64,000 nucleotides of DNA from Shewanella sp. (GCF_013214165.1 NZ_JABSSM010000027.1:1-64000), one strand, 5' to 3'. Shown: positions 8,611 to 18,898, counted from the first letter of the stretch. Notes: generated from the letters alone by a model not told the origin. A program made the numbers and translations.

Positions 8611-11600
8611 CTAGTGTTCTAGCGTGATGGTATCTAGCTCGAGATAATCACCGGGTTTGAGAACTAGATCAGCCGTTAGTTTATCTTCGATAAAGATTTG
8701 ATATCGCCCCGGGATCACACGGTCAAATATAAACACACCATCATATTCTACTCGGGTCTTGTATTCGCGATTCAATGCCTGGTTACTTATTGTGATTAAC
8801 ATGCCCGTTGCCGGTTGGAGCTTACCGGCATTGAGTCTCATCACGTTACCCTCGAGTTCTGCAGTGTATAAGACGGGATACAAGATCTCTTGAATATTTC
8901 CTGGGTGTGCATTCACTGTGATAGCAATCGCCACCGGGACAAGAAAAGGATCCGCAAGGCTCAGCTCTTTGAGTAACAGACGTTGAGGCCTTGTCGTTTG
9001 TAGATGGGTTATCAACAACTCACCATTATGATCTGTCGTCTTGTCGGACTGACTATGGCCAGAAAAACTCAAGCCACTCACCGCATGTTCATTATCATTG
9101 AACACGCCGTCCGCATTATCATCTTGAAATGCGATGATTTTTACGGCGCCAGTGTTGAGATAGCTTATCCTGTCCAGCAGCCAAAGATTCGTCTCCGGCT
9201 GCCATAGCAGCGAACTGTTCCACCTTAACTGCGCGAGCCAGTCGCCATCGGAATGCGTGTCTACCACCAGACGTAATGCACTATGATCAAATAGATAAGC
9301 AAGGGAGTTACGTACGCTAAATGCAACATCACTTTGCGGGTGATAATTCAATTCTACCTGATAATTAAGCCTGTCACTTATCGATGAATTTGCATTCAAG
9401 ACCCACTGATTGACTTCGAGCTCTGGCGCAACTGCCAGGTCAAGATAACTTCTTAAATACCAATTTTGCACTTTTCCCGACGCCGCGATTCGATTATAAA
9501 TTCTATTTTTATGCAGAGAAGATTGCCATCTGAACTCATTGCTATAGGAGAACCTGTGATATTGGCCAGAGACCCTGGCATTAAATTGCAGAAAATCACT
9601 GGCCACCCCATGATCTTTCCAATTACCGGATAATGCCCAGCTAAGATCTGACACAGCAAAGCTACCGCTTAAATTGAGCTGTGCCTGTTGGTTAAGCCTG
9701 TCATCCGGGTTCTCCCAACTCAAAAAATCTTCGAAGAACTCCCAGTCGGCTAACCAGTCAATATCTTCGCCACTTCCCTGAACTATGACTCCGGTGGCAA
9801 AACCATCACCAGTATCGGCATAATTGACCTGGATAAGATTTTTTTCACCTAAAAAATTAACACTTATTTTAGGAATAATTAGCCAGTCATCTGCTGCAAT
9901 CTCCTGCTTAACAATCGAGACGCCTGTCGTCAGGCTATCCGTTGCGGCCCAATTTACATTGACATAATGTTGCTGCAAGTCATCTTGCTCTCTCAGCATG
10001 GCTCCGTAGCTAACACCTAGGCTGCCCTTGTCTAATACGGAATGATCCAACATCTTGCTAAAAGATTCACTTCTCGTCTCACCATTAGGGCCGAAGAATC
10101 GTAATTGGTATTGATTGAGACCCATATAGTAAGGAACCTGAGTAAATCGATAATGCGCATTTGAACCGACTCTCTGTATTGATATCAAACTATTGTTGCG
10201 GTAAAGCTCTACGTCCCAATCAGGCTCTACCTCTCCCTCGACCGTGATATAACGAAAATCCTCGGTAAAGCCTTCACCCGCGGTGACTCTGATGCCGACG
10301 CCTTCACTCGATTCGGATATCAAGGGCATGGAATGAGATTCTATGCTACCGATACGATAATGTTTAACCCAAGAATTGGCTAACGTCTTCTCTATATAGG
10401 CATTGATCACTTCATCAGTTTCAGACCAGGAATAACCTGCATATACATTATGCCCAGCGATATCACTGCGGGCTTGAATAAATCCTTCCACCTGTGTTTT
10501 GTGTATATCGAGTGTTTTTTGGGAAACAATACCGAGATCTAAACCCATAGCAAGATCCCCTATCATGGCATCTTCTCTTTTAATTTCTTTAACCTTTAGC
10601 TTATTATTTAGATCCTGCTGAGCGGTAAAAAGCTCATACCTTCTCTTTCTCTCTTGTATCTGTGACAGAGGGATAGTGGCAGATTCAGCGATAGAGAAAC
10701 CTTGCCTAGAGGGTTCAAAGACTATCTCTATACCAAACATCAGTTCGATGACTCTGCGCTCGACATAGAGATCCCAGTCATCATAAAACACTCTGGTTTT
10801 TTCTATATTACAGTTCGTTCCATTTCCCCAAAATATCATCAAGTTATTGCTAACATCGATAGTTTTTTCGGGAGAGAGATACCAGCCACTAAGACTGCTG
10901 GTGTTAGCGTCGAATTGAATGGGCAGCATGAGTAATTCGGCAAGAAGTTGCATAGGAAGGTATTGCTTACCTTCTTCTTGATAAGCAAATAGCTCATCAC
11001 TCAAGAGCAACTTACCATATTTAAGCTGACTGATAATGAAGAGGTCTTGTGAGGCGGGGGCATCTTGATATGGAATAGACAGGGGGCGACCACAGCGTAT
11101 CGAGTGACCAGCCCAAGTTGCTACTCTCTGCTGCATAGAGTCACGGGAGGCTTCTTGAAAGTCCTCCTGTTCTATCTGTCTTTTATTTCCATGGATAACA
11201 CTTTTTTGCGTCGGCACTGATTTAACAATGACTTCTCCTTGAATGACTCTGCTTTGAACTGTGTCTAGCTCTGGGATAAATGTTGGCTGTTTCTGCCAAG
11301 GAGGCAGAGCGGCTTGGTGCGGGATGAACCGAGCAGCTCGGACATCGTGCTCAACAACACTCATTTGCTTTGCCTTGTTACTGCTAACGCTTGTGTCAAC
11401 ATGCCTGCTAGGCTTATTTGCCGCTAAATATCTATTATTTGCCGCTAAATATCTATTATTTGCGGCTAAATATCTATCTGGTGTTAACGATGCCTTAGTC
11501 AGGTTCGAGGCCATACTGGCTGCAGTTTCATCGAAGGCAAGCTGGTGACTAGTGACATCATCGACAAGACTGGATCTAAGCTCTGTCAACAACAGACAAC

Positions 11601-11691
11601 CCAGTAATAGCAAGATAGAAAACGACAATAACATCGTCCTGAACACACCATGTTTTTTCTGTTTATGTTGACTTCGGCTTGGCTGATGCAT
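8611..11691 (-). CDS. Divergent outer-membrane usher of a noncanonical fimbrial system
   Basis: A 1026-residue protein. It starts with a basic stretch and one hydrophobic segment (about 20-40). A low-complexity linker follows, with the heptad RYLAANN repeated three times (about 72-93). A globular region (about 195-370) comes next, then a long usher-like barrel region. The usher signature segment ELYRNNSLISIQRV ... YRFTQVPYYMGLNQYQLRFFGPNGETRSE (near 500-560) is clear. Toward the C-terminus it has an acidic FQDDNADGVFNDNEHAVSGL segment like a CnaB/SdrD-type or regulatory-like beta domain. Its position between chaperone and minor subunit supports an usher role. The N-terminal region is unlike FimD/PapC, so this is an alternative-type usher. 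Exact clade not assigned. Confidence 0.75.
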   Translation of the reverse strand: MHQPSRSQHKQKKHGVFRTMLLSFSILLLLGCLLLTELRSSLVDDVTSHQLAFDETAASMASNLTKASLTPDRYLAANNRYLAANNRYLAANKPSRHVDTSVSSNKAKQMSVVEHDVRAARFIPHQAALPPWQKQPTFIPELDTVQSRVIQGEVIVKSVPTQKSVIHGNKRQIEQEDFQEASRDSMQQRVATWAGHSIRCGRPLSIPYQDAPASQDLFIISQLKYGKLLLSDELFAYQEEGKQYLPMQLLAELLMLPIQFDANTSSLSGWYLSPEKTIDVSNNLMIFWGNGTNCNIEKTRVFYDDWDLYVERRVIELMFGIEIVFEPSRQGFSIAESATIPLSQIQERKRRYELFTAQQDLNNKLKVKEIKREDAMIGDLAMGLDLGIVSQKTLDIHKTQVEGFIQARSDIAGHNVYAGYSWSETDEVINAYIEKTLANSWVKHYRIGSIESHSMPLISESSEGVGIRVTAGEGFTEDFRYITVEGEVEPDWDVELYRNNSLISIQRVGSNAHYRFTQVPYYMGLNQYQLRFFGPNGETRSESFSKMLDHSVLDKGSLGVSYGAMLREQDDLQQHYVNVNWAATDSLTTGVSIVKQEIAADDWLIIPKISVNFLGEKNLIQVNYADTGDGFATGVIVQGSGEDIDWLADWEFFEDFLSWENPDDRLNQQAQLNLSGSFAVSDLSWALSGNWKDHGVASDFLQFNARVSGQYHRFSYSNEFRWQSSLHKNRIYNRIAASGKVQNWYLRSYLDLAVAPELEVNQWVLNANSSISDRLNYQVELNYHPQSDVAFSVRNSLAYLFDHSALRLVVDTHSDGDWLAQLRWNSSLLWQPETNLWLLDRISYLNTGAVKIIAFQDDNADGVFNDNEHAVSGLSFSGHSQSDKTTDHNGELLITHLQTTRPQRLLLKELSLADPFLVPVAIAITVNAHPGNIQEILYPVLYTAELEGNVMRLNAGKLQPATGMLITISNQALNREYKTRVEYDGVFIFDRVIPGRYQIFIEDKLTADLVLKPGDYLELDTITLEH
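11416..11478 (-). repeat. 21-bp tandem repeat (3 copies) inside the usher gene
   Basis: Three 21-bp units (11416-11436, 11437-11457, 11458-11478) encode the heptad Arg-Tyr-Leu-Ala-Ala-Asn-Asn/Lys. Units one and two are identical and the third differs at two bases. The unit is in frame, so copy-number change would alter only linker length. Confidence 0.9.
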
Positions 11692-11712
11692 ATCGAGACG
11701 TATTTATCGACA

Positions 11713-12513
11713 TTAAATAACGATACGTTTTTCGACGATTTTTGCATCCTTAAGGGTCTTACTTTCCGTATAGCGAACGATAACTTCGGTGCCCTTCTTA
11801 AGCGCTCTGGATAAGGTTACCGAGAAGCTTCTCTTATCAAGTTCAGTGTATATTGCCGCATTTTTTACACTTCCCACACTTTCAAGTTGAATCATGCCGT
11901 GTGCATTTTTTTCGACAAATAATTCAATATCCCCATAAGTACTGCGTTGACCCTGGCGCATGATAGTGACATTAAGGCTAGTTTGGACCTTCTCATCAGT
12001 CACTGCATCTATCGTCACCTCTCCATTGAGGTCGCCGACTCTTAAGATGACAGGAATTGAGATCCGCATATAAGCCGTAACCGAGAGACTAAATGTGTCA
12101 GTATTATCATCACTGGTTTCATTCAAAATTACGGGCGTAAGCGGGATTTCATGAAAAACGATATAGCTACGATACTCGGCGATCGGCGTGTTTTTAGGTA
12201 TTCTAACCGCCATTCTTACCCGCGTCCCCTGCTCAGGTTCGAGAGTCACTCGCCTTGGCGAATATCGAACAAACTGAGATAATACGGCTTTGCTGTCATC
12301 AACAGCACGATAACCGCCTTCGGCGAGTTGCACCTTATCCTCAAAGTAGATGTTATAGCGAGCCGTACTCGTGCCCTTGTTCACCAGAGAAAATACGCTA
12401 CTACGTTGACTGACATCATCGAGTTCTGCACGGGTTGGTGTGACAAGCAGATTTGCATCTAGATTAAAACTGCAAAATAAGGCTGCGATACAGCCAATAG
12501 AAATTTTGTTCAT
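11713..12513 (-). CDS. PapD-like periplasmic fimbrial chaperone
   Basis: A 266-residue exported protein with a signal peptide (about 1-20) and the two-lobed immunoglobulin-like layout of pilus chaperones. The N-lobe contains LLVTPTRAELDD, SSVFSLVNKGTSTARYNIYFED, and YSPRRVTLEPEQGTRVRMAVR, corresponding to the conserved P-x-R and Q-x-x-R/RI strands that bind the subunit C-terminus. The C-lobe is beta-rich to the end. It should fold and cap the DUF4402-type subunits and deliver them to the usher. It lies 21 bases before the usher gene and 132 bases after the major subunit, with a hairpin in that gap. Confidence 0.85.
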   Translation of the reverse strand: MNKISIGCIAALFCSFNLDANLLVTPTRAELDDVSQRSSVFSLVNKGTSTARYNIYFEDKVQLAEGGYRAVDDSKAVLSQFVRYSPRRVTLEPEQGTRVRMAVRIPKNTPIAEYRSYIVFHEIPLTPVILNETSDDNTDTFSLSVTAYMRISIPVILRVGDLNGEVTIDAVTDEKVQTSLNVTIMRQGQRSTYGDIELFVEKNAHGMIQLESVGSVKNAAIYTELDKRSFSVTLSRALKKGTEVIVRYTESKTLKDAKIVEKRIVI

Positions 12514-12575
12514 AACATCGCCCAGCTAGATTATATGCAACACTTACCCATGATTTTTGGTTAGCTTACTACGAG

Positions 12576-12639
12576 CAAAAATGCTGCCCTCATCCCTATC
12601 CAGTAAAGATCACAATCAGGAGAGTTTGAATAAGGGCAG
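12576..12639 (-). terminator. Candidate attenuator hairpin between major subunit and chaperone genes
   Basis: On the reverse strand CTGCCCT (12639-12633) pairs with AGGGCAG (12590-12584) across a 42-base loop and is followed by ATTTTT. A leaky terminator here would let the subunit be made in excess over chaperone and usher. The long loop makes the call tentative. Confidence 0.4.
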
Positions 12640-12645
12640 TCAATC

Positions 12646-13113
12646 TTAGTAGATCACATCTACCGTGTAGCTTAAAGCATGTGCACCAGCACTGGCAGAC
12701 GCAGCAACGACTGCAAGTGTACCGCCGACTTTTAAGCTTGCAGTGTTAGCTGCAACTGTCACCGTTGGGCTGGCAACCGTAGGGGTAAAGGTCACACCCG
12801 CTACCGAAGTATCGGGGCCAGAAAGTGTGATGTTCACGATCCCGTTAGCCGCTGTGATGGTGAAGTCACCAGAGGCCGCAGTTGCACCGCCAGCGATACA
12901 GCTTGCACCCGTTGTGGCATTGGCATAATCGAGGGCACAGGTGCCATCGACAGATATATCAATATCACCAAATTCCATTGCAGTGGCTTCTGTCACTGTA
13001 ATTGGGTAAACCAAATTAAAATTAGCGGTGCCGGTTGTTTGGGTGGCGTCAGCTTGGCTAGACAGTAGTAATGTTGAGGCTATCAGGGTCGAGAGGAGTA
13101 TTTGATTTTTCAT
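12646..13113 (-). CDS. DUF4402-like major fimbrial subunit
   Basis: A 155-residue secreted protein rich in Ala, Thr, Val and Gly. It has a clear signal peptide (KNQILLSTLIASTLLLSSQADA) and a DUF4402-type body: an early MEFGDIDI motif, a Cys pair near residues 64 and 76, and the ending LSYTVDVIY. The open frame extends upstream to 13209, but ATG at 13113 starts the signal peptide exactly, so it is chosen. It is first in the reverse-strand operon subunit-chaperone-usher-minor subunit, as expected for the major pilin. The exported, low-complexity, small-residue composition supports a structural role. Polymerisation is inferred from context. Confidence 0.78.
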   Translation of the reverse strand: MKNQILLSTLIASTLLLSSQADATQTTGTANFNLVYPITVTEATAMEFGDIDISVDGTCALDYANATTGASCIAGGATAASGDFTITAANGIVNITLSGPDTSVAGVTFTPTVASPTVTVAANTASLKVGGTLAVVAASASAGAHALSYTVDVIY

Positions 13114-13420
13114 AATGGTTTCCCAAGGTGTTTTTCTAGTGAGTGAGTCACATAAGTCGATGTTTAAAAGGCACTTTGAGTAGCGCCTGGTTATTAGGTT
13201 ATCAAACACGAAATATTTAGCAACACTTTATTTACATTTGAAACACTTTTAACACAAGCTTGACACAATTAGGGGGTCGTGGGAGAGTGTGAACCTAACG
13301 TATTGATTAAAAGAGATATATTCACTTACTTTTTGTGTGTGAATATAAGTTACAGTCAGGAACCAAGACTCTTCACTAACGCAGCCTCATTGATCGCTGT
13401 CAAAAATAAAGAGATTAGCA
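13114..13420. promoter_or_regulatory. Divergent promoter region of the fimbrial locus
   Basis: This AT-rich 307-base region separates the fimbrial operon (reverse) from the DUF4402-like gene at 13421 (forward). I see no strong promoter pair, perfect palindrome or invertible-element repeats. A longer open frame from 13279 overlaps the real gene out of frame and looks spurious. Confidence 0.4.
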
Positions 13421-13948
13421 ATGCCCAACATCAAAAAGAGGTTGAAAACACACCTAGGTGGTCATTTAACCAAGCCATCAATTCAGCTAATGAAGCACAT
13501 AGCGATGATGTGTCTTATCTTGCTGTCTTTGCCGGTAAGCGCCAGCATCACAATCACAGAAATACAGCCGTTGAAATACCCAGCTGTGATCAAAAATCTG
13601 ACGAGAAGTACCACGGTAATGGTCAATTGGAAGGGGAAATTAGGTAATTCTACCAATGCGACTCTGCTCGATAATGATTACCACCAAGGACGCTATCTGG
13701 TGACCTCAGATACGAATGCACCTATCACCATAAATTTTTTTCAACTCGCGAATGAAACTAAGATCAATTTAAAAACCCTCAGAGTGAGATACAAGAATAA
13801 GACCTATAAGGGCTTGCCCGTGTCTGGTTTAGACAATCCTGGGCTCAACGGCGAGTATCTAGACATAGGGGCTAAAGTGGTGGCGGGGAAAAAAAGTACT
13901 GCGGGACAAAAATACCCACAATATACCTTAACGATTGAAGAGCAATGA
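13421..13948 (+). CDS. DUF4402-like exported protein divergent from the fimbrial operon
   Basis: The 175-residue frame encodes a secreted beta-rich protein. An internal ATG at 13490 begins a normal signal peptide (KHIAMMCLILLSLPVSA), so the mature product may start there (152 residues); neither ATG has a strong ribosome site. The body resembles the DUF4402 subunits: ITEIQPLKYPAVIKN near the mature N-terminus, a central GRYLVTSDTNAPITI strand region, and the ending YPQYTLTIEEQ. It is probably a related subunit, tip or accessory protein transcribed from the shared intergenic region. The function is inferred from similarity and position. A terminator overlaps the end of ruvB downstream. Confidence 0.6.
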   Translation: MPNIKKRLKTHLGGHLTKPSIQLMKHIAMMCLILLSLPVSASITITEIQPLKYPAVIKNLTRSTTVMVNWKGKLGNSTNATLLDNDYHQGRYLVTSDTNAPITINFFQLANETKINLKTLRVRYKNKTYKGLPVSGLDNPGLNGEYLDIGAKVVAGKKSTAGQKYPQYTLTIEEQ

Positions 13949-13984
13949 TAAGCATCATCGCCCTCCAATAGTCCTAACGGGCAC

Positions 13985-14006
13985 AAGCTAACCTGTTAGC
14001 TTTTTT
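13985..14006 (+). terminator. Rho-independent terminator after the DUF4402-like gene
   Basis: AAGCTAAC and GTTAGCTT form a tight hairpin followed by a T run (GCTTTTTTC). It overlaps the last codons of the converging ruvB. Confidence 0.6.
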
Positions 14007-15015
14007 CTGGCTGGATCATATTAAAGTGCTGATAGGCACGCCCAGTGGCAATACGTCCACGAGGCGTTCGCTGAATAAAGCCTTGTTGAATAAGGAAAGG
14101 CTCCAGTACATCCTCTATGGTTTCCCGCTCCTCTCCAATCGCAGCAGCCAAATTATCCAGACCCACAGGCCCACCCATAAATTTATCTATGATGGCCAGC
14201 AAGAGCTTTCTGTCCATATAATCGAAACCTTCGACATCGACATCCAGCAAGTCTAAGGCGAGATCGGCAACGCGCTTATCGATCTCACCGTCATGTTTAA
14301 CCTCGGCGTAATCTCTGACACGTCGCAATAAACGGTTAGCGATTCGAGGCGTGCCGCGAGAGCGTCGCGCAATTTCCAGCGAACCTTCATCGTCGATAGG
14401 CAGCTCGAGTACTTTGGCCGAACGGGTCACTATGGTGCTGAGATCTTTAACATTGTAAAACTCAAGCCTCAGGGGAATACCAAATCTAGCCCGTAAGGGA
14501 GACGTTAACGCTCCCGCTCGGGTTGTCGCGCCAATCAGGGTAAAGGGGGGCAAATCGAGTTTAATTGACCGAGCTGCAGGCCCCTCACCTATCATGATAT
14601 CCAGCTGATAGTCTTCCATCGCGGGATAAAGGATCTCTTCGACCACAGGACTCAGCCTGTGGATCTCATCGATAAAGAGCACGTCACCAGATTCAAGGTT
14701 GGTCAGTAGCGCCGCTAAATCACCCGCTTTTTCCAGCACTGGGCCCGAGGTCGACTTGATATTGACGCCCATTTCATTGGCTACGATGAGAGCCAAGGTC
14801 GTTTTACCTAAACCAGGCGGGCCATAGATGAGCATATGATCCAGTGCTTCGCCGCGATTCTGCGCCGCCTGAATAAATACCTTGAGTTGAGCGCGAGTCG
14901 CATCCTGTCCCGTATACTCATCGAGTAACTTAGGGCGCATGGCTCTATCTACCTGCTCTTCATACAGCTCAACGCCTTGAGGCTCTGCATGAATAATACG
15001 ATCGGCTTCTATCAT
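13996..15015 (-). CDS. ruvB: Holliday junction branch-migration ATPase RuvB
   Basis: RuvB is the AAA+ hexameric motor that, with RuvA, drives branch migration of Holliday junctions before RuvC cuts them. The 339-residue protein has a Walker A GPPGLGKT (65-72), Walker B/DEIH motif (near 116-119), sensor 1 IGATTRAG, an arginine-finger region SPLRARFG, and the C-terminal winged helix (TPRGRIAT). It is third in the reverse-strand run yebC-ruvC-ruvA-ruvB, 29 bases after ruvA. Length and motifs are fully normal. Confidence 0.98.
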   Translation of the reverse strand: MIEADRIIHAEPQGVELYEEQVDRAMRPKLLDEYTGQDATRAQLKVFIQAAQNRGEALDHMLIYGPPGLGKTTLALIVANEMGVNIKSTSGPVLEKAGDLAALLTNLESGDVLFIDEIHRLSPVVEEILYPAMEDYQLDIMIGEGPAARSIKLDLPPFTLIGATTRAGALTSPLRARFGIPLRLEFYNVKDLSTIVTRSAKVLELPIDDEGSLEIARRSRGTPRIANRLLRRVRDYAEVKHDGEIDKRVADLALDLLDVDVEGFDYMDRKLLLAIIDKFMGGPVGLDNLAAAIGEERETIEDVLEPFLIQQGFIQRTPRGRIATGRAYQHFNMIQPEKS

Positions 15016-15044
15016 TTATCTCTCTTTAGATTACATCTTGCATG

Positions 15045-15662
15045 TTACAACATCGACTTGAGTGAGGACTTTATCAGCTCTTGAGAACTCATTCCGTCCT
15101 GGTAAGCCGCCGACACCGACTTACTCGCCTGTGCAGGTTTATAGCCTAAGGCCAACAGAGCGGCAATCGCATCATCTTCGGCGGTATTGACTATCTTTGC
15201 CGGCCTATAGTTGCTCTTGAGCATAAATTCTCGCTCGGATCCCGCCGAGGCTTCCATCAGACTCTTGAGCTTATCACGCATCTCTACCAGTAGTCGTTCG
15301 GCCGTCTTCTTGCCGACCCCAGGCAACTTGACTAGGGTGGCAATATCGTCCCGTTCGACGCAGGCAACAAACTCGGCCGATGTCATACCAGACAGAATAG
15401 TTAATGCCAGCTTAGGCCCGACACCATTGGTTTTAATCAATAAACGAAACAGGGCCCGTTCCTGCTTAGTCATAAATCCATAGAGAAGCTGAGCATCTTC
15501 ACGAACCACAAAGTGGGTGTAGACTATCGCTTCTTGATTGAGCTCAGGGAGTGCATAGAAACTGGTGAGGGGCATCTGGACTTCGTAACCCAGGCCACTC
15601 ACTTCTATCAAAATCTCGGGGGCTTGTTTCTCAAGCAGTAAACCTCGCAGTCGACCTATCAT
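15045..15662 (-). CDS. ruvA: Holliday junction DNA-binding protein RuvA
   Basis: RuvA binds four-way junctions as a tetramer and loads RuvB. The 205-residue protein has the N-terminal OB-fold ([12 protein letters not shown]), two helix-hairpin-helix motifs ([13 protein letters not shown], near 80, and [19 protein letters not shown], near 118), and the C-terminal RuvB-contact domain ([19 protein letters not shown]). The start overlaps the ruvC stop by four bases, which implies translational coupling. Confidence 0.98.
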   Translation of the reverse strand: MIGRLRGLLLEKQAPEILIEVSGLGYEVQMPLTSFYALPELNQEAIVYTHFVVREDAQLLYGFMTKQERALFRLLIKTNGVGPKLALTILSGMTSAEFVACVERDDIATLVKLPGVGKKTAERLLVEMRDKLKSLMEASAGSEREFMLKSNYRPAKIVNTAEDDAIAALLALGYKPAQASKSVSAAYQDGMSSQELIKSSLKSML

Positions 15663-16180
15663 CTATATCGTCCATATGTTCTTTTGCTTGCCACTCCACC
15701 TAAAGCCAACAAGCTTTGGCTGGTATGAAAATGACAAATTGCGACACCTAATGCATCGGCAGCATCGGCTTGTGGGCAAGCCGACAATTTAAGAATTTGC
15801 TGTACCATGTGCTGAACTTGTGATTTCTGCGCCTTACCCGTGCCGACCACGGCACTTTTTATCTGGGTCGCTGAATATTCACCCACAGGAAGATCGGCAT
15901 TGGTCGCGGCAACGATGGCAGCGCCTCTGGCCTGGCCTAATTTAAGCGCCGAGTCGGCATTTTTAGCCATAAAAACGCGCTCTATGGCAAATTCAGTGGG
16001 TTGGTACTGGCGTATTATTTCGGAAACACCATCGAAAATTTGTTTAAGGCGATAAGGGAAATCTTCTGAACTAGTACGTATACAGCCACTTCCCAAGTAT
16101 ATAGGGTGCCTACCATTTCGTTTGATCACTCCATAACCGGTGATCCGAGAGCCGGGATCGATCCCGAGAATTATTGACAT
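15659..16180 (-). CDS. ruvC: Holliday junction resolvase RuvC
   Basis: RuvC is the dimeric endonuclease that cuts Holliday junctions symmetrically. The 173-residue RNase H-like fold has all four acidic residues: Asp8 (LGIDPGSR), Glu67 (AIERVF), Asp139 and Asp142 ([14 protein letters not shown]). It lies 3 bases after yebC and overlaps ruvA by four bases, so the run is one operon. Confidence 0.98.
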   Translation of the reverse strand: MSIILGIDPGSRITGYGVIKRNGRHPIYLGSGCIRTSSEDFPYRLKQIFDGVSEIIRQYQPTEFAIERVFMAKNADSALKLGQARGAAIVAATNADLPVGEYSATQIKSAVVGTGKAQKSQVQHMVQQILKLSACPQADAADALGVAICHFHTSQSLLALGGVASKRTYGRYR

Positions 16181-16183
16181 AGG

Positions 16184-16930
16184 TTATTCTAGTGTCTCCA
16201 TCACTTCATCTGAGATCTCGGCGTTATGATACACCTCTTGGACATCATCATGATCTTCAAGATTATCAATCAAGCGCAGGAATTTAGCCGCTGTGCTAGC
16301 ATCGAGACAGGCTTTAGTCGAGGGCACCATAGTCACCTCGGCGTTGATAGAGCTAAGACCCGCAGCATCCAAGGCATCTTTGACTGCGCCAAAATCTTCC
16401 GGGCTAGTAAAGACATCGATGGCGCCATCTTCATGGCTGACCACATCATCGGCGCCCGCTTCTAAGGCCGCATCCATGACGATATCTTCATCCGTTCCTT
16501 CGCCATAAGAGATGATGCCTTTCTTATCGAACAGATATGACACCGAACCGTCGGTGCCTAAGTTACCGCCGGACTTGCTGAACGCATTACGCACGCCAGA
16601 TACCGTACGGTTCTTATTATCCGTCATGGTTTCGACCATGACGGCCGTGCCACCGGGTCCATAACCTTCATACATGATGGTCTCTAGTATCTGACCATCT
16701 AGCTCACCAGCCCCGCGCTTAACGGCGCGTTCGATAGTATCGCGAGTCATATTATTCGACAGCGACTTATCGATAGCAGCGCGTAATCTGGGGTTAGAAT
16801 CGGCATCCGAGCCGCCTTCACGGGCAGCGACGGTTAATTCACGAATAAACTTGGTAAATAGCTTTCCACGTTTGGCATCTTGCGCCGCCTTACGATGCTT
16901 GATGTTGTCCCATTTACTGTGACCTGCCAT
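16184..16930 (-). CDS. yebC: YebC/TACO1-family protein
   Basis: YebC-family proteins are conserved three-domain proteins, first treated as DNA-binding transcriptional regulators and more recently linked to translation through difficult sequences. The 248-residue product begins with the hallmark [22 protein letters not shown] and has the conserved [33 protein letters not shown] and FTSPEDF segments. It is the first gene before ruvC, the usual gammaproteobacterial arrangement. aspS lies upstream on the same strand with a terminator between them. Confidence 0.96.
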   Translation of the reverse strand: MAGHSKWDNIKHRKAAQDAKRGKLFTKFIRELTVAAREGGSDADSNPRLRAAIDKSLSNNMTRDTIERAVKRGAGELDGQILETIMYEGYGPGGTAVMVETMTDNKNRTVSGVRNAFSKSGGNLGTDGSVSYLFDKKGIISYGEGTDEDIVMDAALEAGADDVVSHEDGAIDVFTSPEDFGAVKDALDAAGLSSINAEVTMVPSTKACLDASTAAKFLRLIDNLEDHDDVQEVYHNAEISDEVMETLE

Positions 16931-17024
16931 GTGAACGCTCCTTGATTTCGAAGAGGGAAATTTTCGCGAAGAAGATGAAAGTGTAATATGTTAACGCTAA
17001 ATGAGGCTCGAATAAGATTAGAAT

Positions 17025-17047
17025 AAAAAAGCCGAGTCGCCCCGGCT
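17025..17047 (-). terminator. Rho-independent terminator after aspS
   Basis: On the reverse strand AGCCGGGGCGACTCGGCT forms a short GC stem followed by a T6 run. It lies 10 bases past the aspS stop and separates aspS from yebC-ruvCAB. Confidence 0.7.
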
Positions 17048-17056
17048 GCTTATCGA

Positions 17057-18844
17057 TTACTCAGGTGTTTCTTTTTCTGTTTCGGTTTCGATGACGCCGA
17101 TGCCTAACTCGACGAGTTGTTCAGGATTGGCAAACCCAGGTGCATTGGTCAGAGGACAAGCCGCTGTAGTGGTTTTAGGGAATGCCATCACATCACGAAT
17201 AGAGGATGTCCCGGTCATTAACATGATGATTCTATCTAAGCCGAAAGCCAAACCTGCATGAGGTGGTGTACCGTAACGCAATGCTTCTAGTAGGAAGCCA
17301 AACTTCTCATTGGCCTCTTCTTCTTCGATACCCAGAATACGGAACACGGCGGTTTGCATCTCACTGTTATGAATACGCACTGAACCACCGCCAAGCTCAC
17401 AGCCATTTAACACCATATCATAGGCATCTGAGATAGCCGAAGTCGGGTCGGCTTCGAGTTGCTCCGGTGTCATCCCGCTCGGCGCGGTAAATGGATGATG
17501 CATGGCATGCAATCCACCGTCTGAAGTAGGCTCGAACATAGGGAAGTCGACGACCCATAGTGGTTTCCAATCGCCCTTTAGCAGGTCGAAGTCTTCTCCC
17601 GCTTTTATGCGCAATGCGCCCATGGCTTCGGCAACGATGTTTGCTTTATCTGCGCCAAATAAAATCAGATCGCCAGACTCTGCCTTGGTACGCTCAAGCA
17701 GTGCCTTAACAACATCTTCATTAAGGAACTTAAGTACCGGAGATTGAATGCCTTCGAGCCCTTTATCCAGCTCGTTGACCTTCATCCATGCTAAGCCTTT
17801 AGCCCCATAGATGGTGACATACTTAGCATATTGGTCTAATTGCTTGCGCGATAACTTGGCACCACCTGGCACACAAAGTACCGCCACACGCCCCTCAGGA
17901 TCCGTGGCTGGTCCCTGGAACACCTTAAAATCGACGTCGGTAAGAAGATCGGCCACATCGATAAGTTCCAGCGGGTTACGCAGATCTGGCTTATCGGAAC
18001 CGAAGCGGCGCATGGCTTCGGCAAATGTCATCTTAGGAAACTCACCGAGATCAACATCGAGTAACTCTTTGAAGAGACCACGCATCATCTCTTCGGTTTT
18101 ATCCATGACCTGCGCAGAAGACATAAACGAGGTTTCGATATCGATTTGGGTGAATTCAGGCTGACGATCGGCACGTAAGTCTTCATCACGGAAACACTTA
18201 ACGATTTGATAGTAGCGATCGAACCCCGACATCATTAATAACTGCTTAAACAGCTGTGGAGACTGAGGCAGCGCGAAGAATTGCCCCTTATAAGTACGGC
18301 TAGGCACTAAATAATCTCGTGCACCTTCCGGCGTCGCCTTGGTCAAGATAGGCGTTTCGATATCGAGGAAACCATTGCCATCGAGGAAACGACGCACGGC
18401 GCTGGTGACTTTAGCGCGAAAAATAATACGTTCGGCCATCTCAGGACGACGCAGATCAAGATAACGATACTTGAGTCGCTGCTCTTCCGTGTTGTGCTGA
18501 TTCTTATCCATATTGATAGGCAGAGGTGCCGAGCTATTTAAGATAGTTAGCCCTTTGCCCAAGATCTCAATCTCACCGGTACGCATCTGATCATTGATCT
18601 GACTATCGGGACGAGCACAGACCACGCCTTTTATTTGGACACAGAACTCACTGCGCAGGCTACTGGCAACGTCGAACACTTCAGGTAAATCCGGATCATA
18701 AACAACCTGTACGATCCCTTCTCTGTCTCTTAAGTCGAGAAAAACCACTCCACCAAGATCACGACTACGATTTACCCAACCCACTAGGGTCACTTCTTGT
18801 CCAACGTGAGACTTGTTAACGTCCCCACAATATTGACTGCGCAT
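17057..18844 (-). CDS. aspS: Aspartyl-tRNA synthetase
   Basis: AspRS charges tRNA-Asp with aspartate in the cytoplasm. The 595-residue bacterial-type class IIb enzyme has an N-terminal OB anticodon domain (about 1-110), motif 2 [20 protein letters not shown] (near 217-236), the bacterial GAD insertion (about 285-420), and motif 3 [15 protein letters not shown] near 530. The length is close to E. coli AspS (590). Three tRNA-Asp-like sequences, one disrupted, lie 32 kb away at 49.1-49.6 kb. The gene stands alone, with a terminator after it. Confidence 0.98.
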   Translation of the reverse strand: MRSQYCGDVNKSHVGQEVTLVGWVNRSRDLGGVVFLDLRDREGIVQVVYDPDLPEVFDVASSLRSEFCVQIKGVVCARPDSQINDQMRTGEIEILGKGLTILNSSAPLPINMDKNQHNTEEQRLKYRYLDLRRPEMAERIIFRAKVTSAVRRFLDGNGFLDIETPILTKATPEGARDYLVPSRTYKGQFFALPQSPQLFKQLLMMSGFDRYYQIVKCFRDEDLRADRQPEFTQIDIETSFMSSAQVMDKTEEMMRGLFKELLDVDLGEFPKMTFAEAMRRFGSDKPDLRNPLELIDVADLLTDVDFKVFQGPATDPEGRVAVLCVPGGAKLSRKQLDQYAKYVTIYGAKGLAWMKVNELDKGLEGIQSPVLKFLNEDVVKALLERTKAESGDLILFGADKANIVAEAMGALRIKAGEDFDLLKGDWKPLWVVDFPMFEPTSDGGLHAMHHPFTAPSGMTPEQLEADPTSAISDAYDMVLNGCELGGGSVRIHNSEMQTAVFRILGIEEEEANEKFGFLLEALRYGTPPHAGLAFGLDRIIMLMTGTSSIRDVMAFPKTTTAACPLTNAPGFANPEQLVELGIGVIETETEKETPE

Positions 18845-18898
18845 CTAACTCTTTCCTTTAATCCGCAAACCTAAGGCTGAGGAATATTCTAATCAACA

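Noticed and set aside
13279-13647. 122-residue frame before the DUF4402-like gene
   Set aside because: It overlaps the real gene out of frame, starts at GTG, and has no signal peptide or domain.
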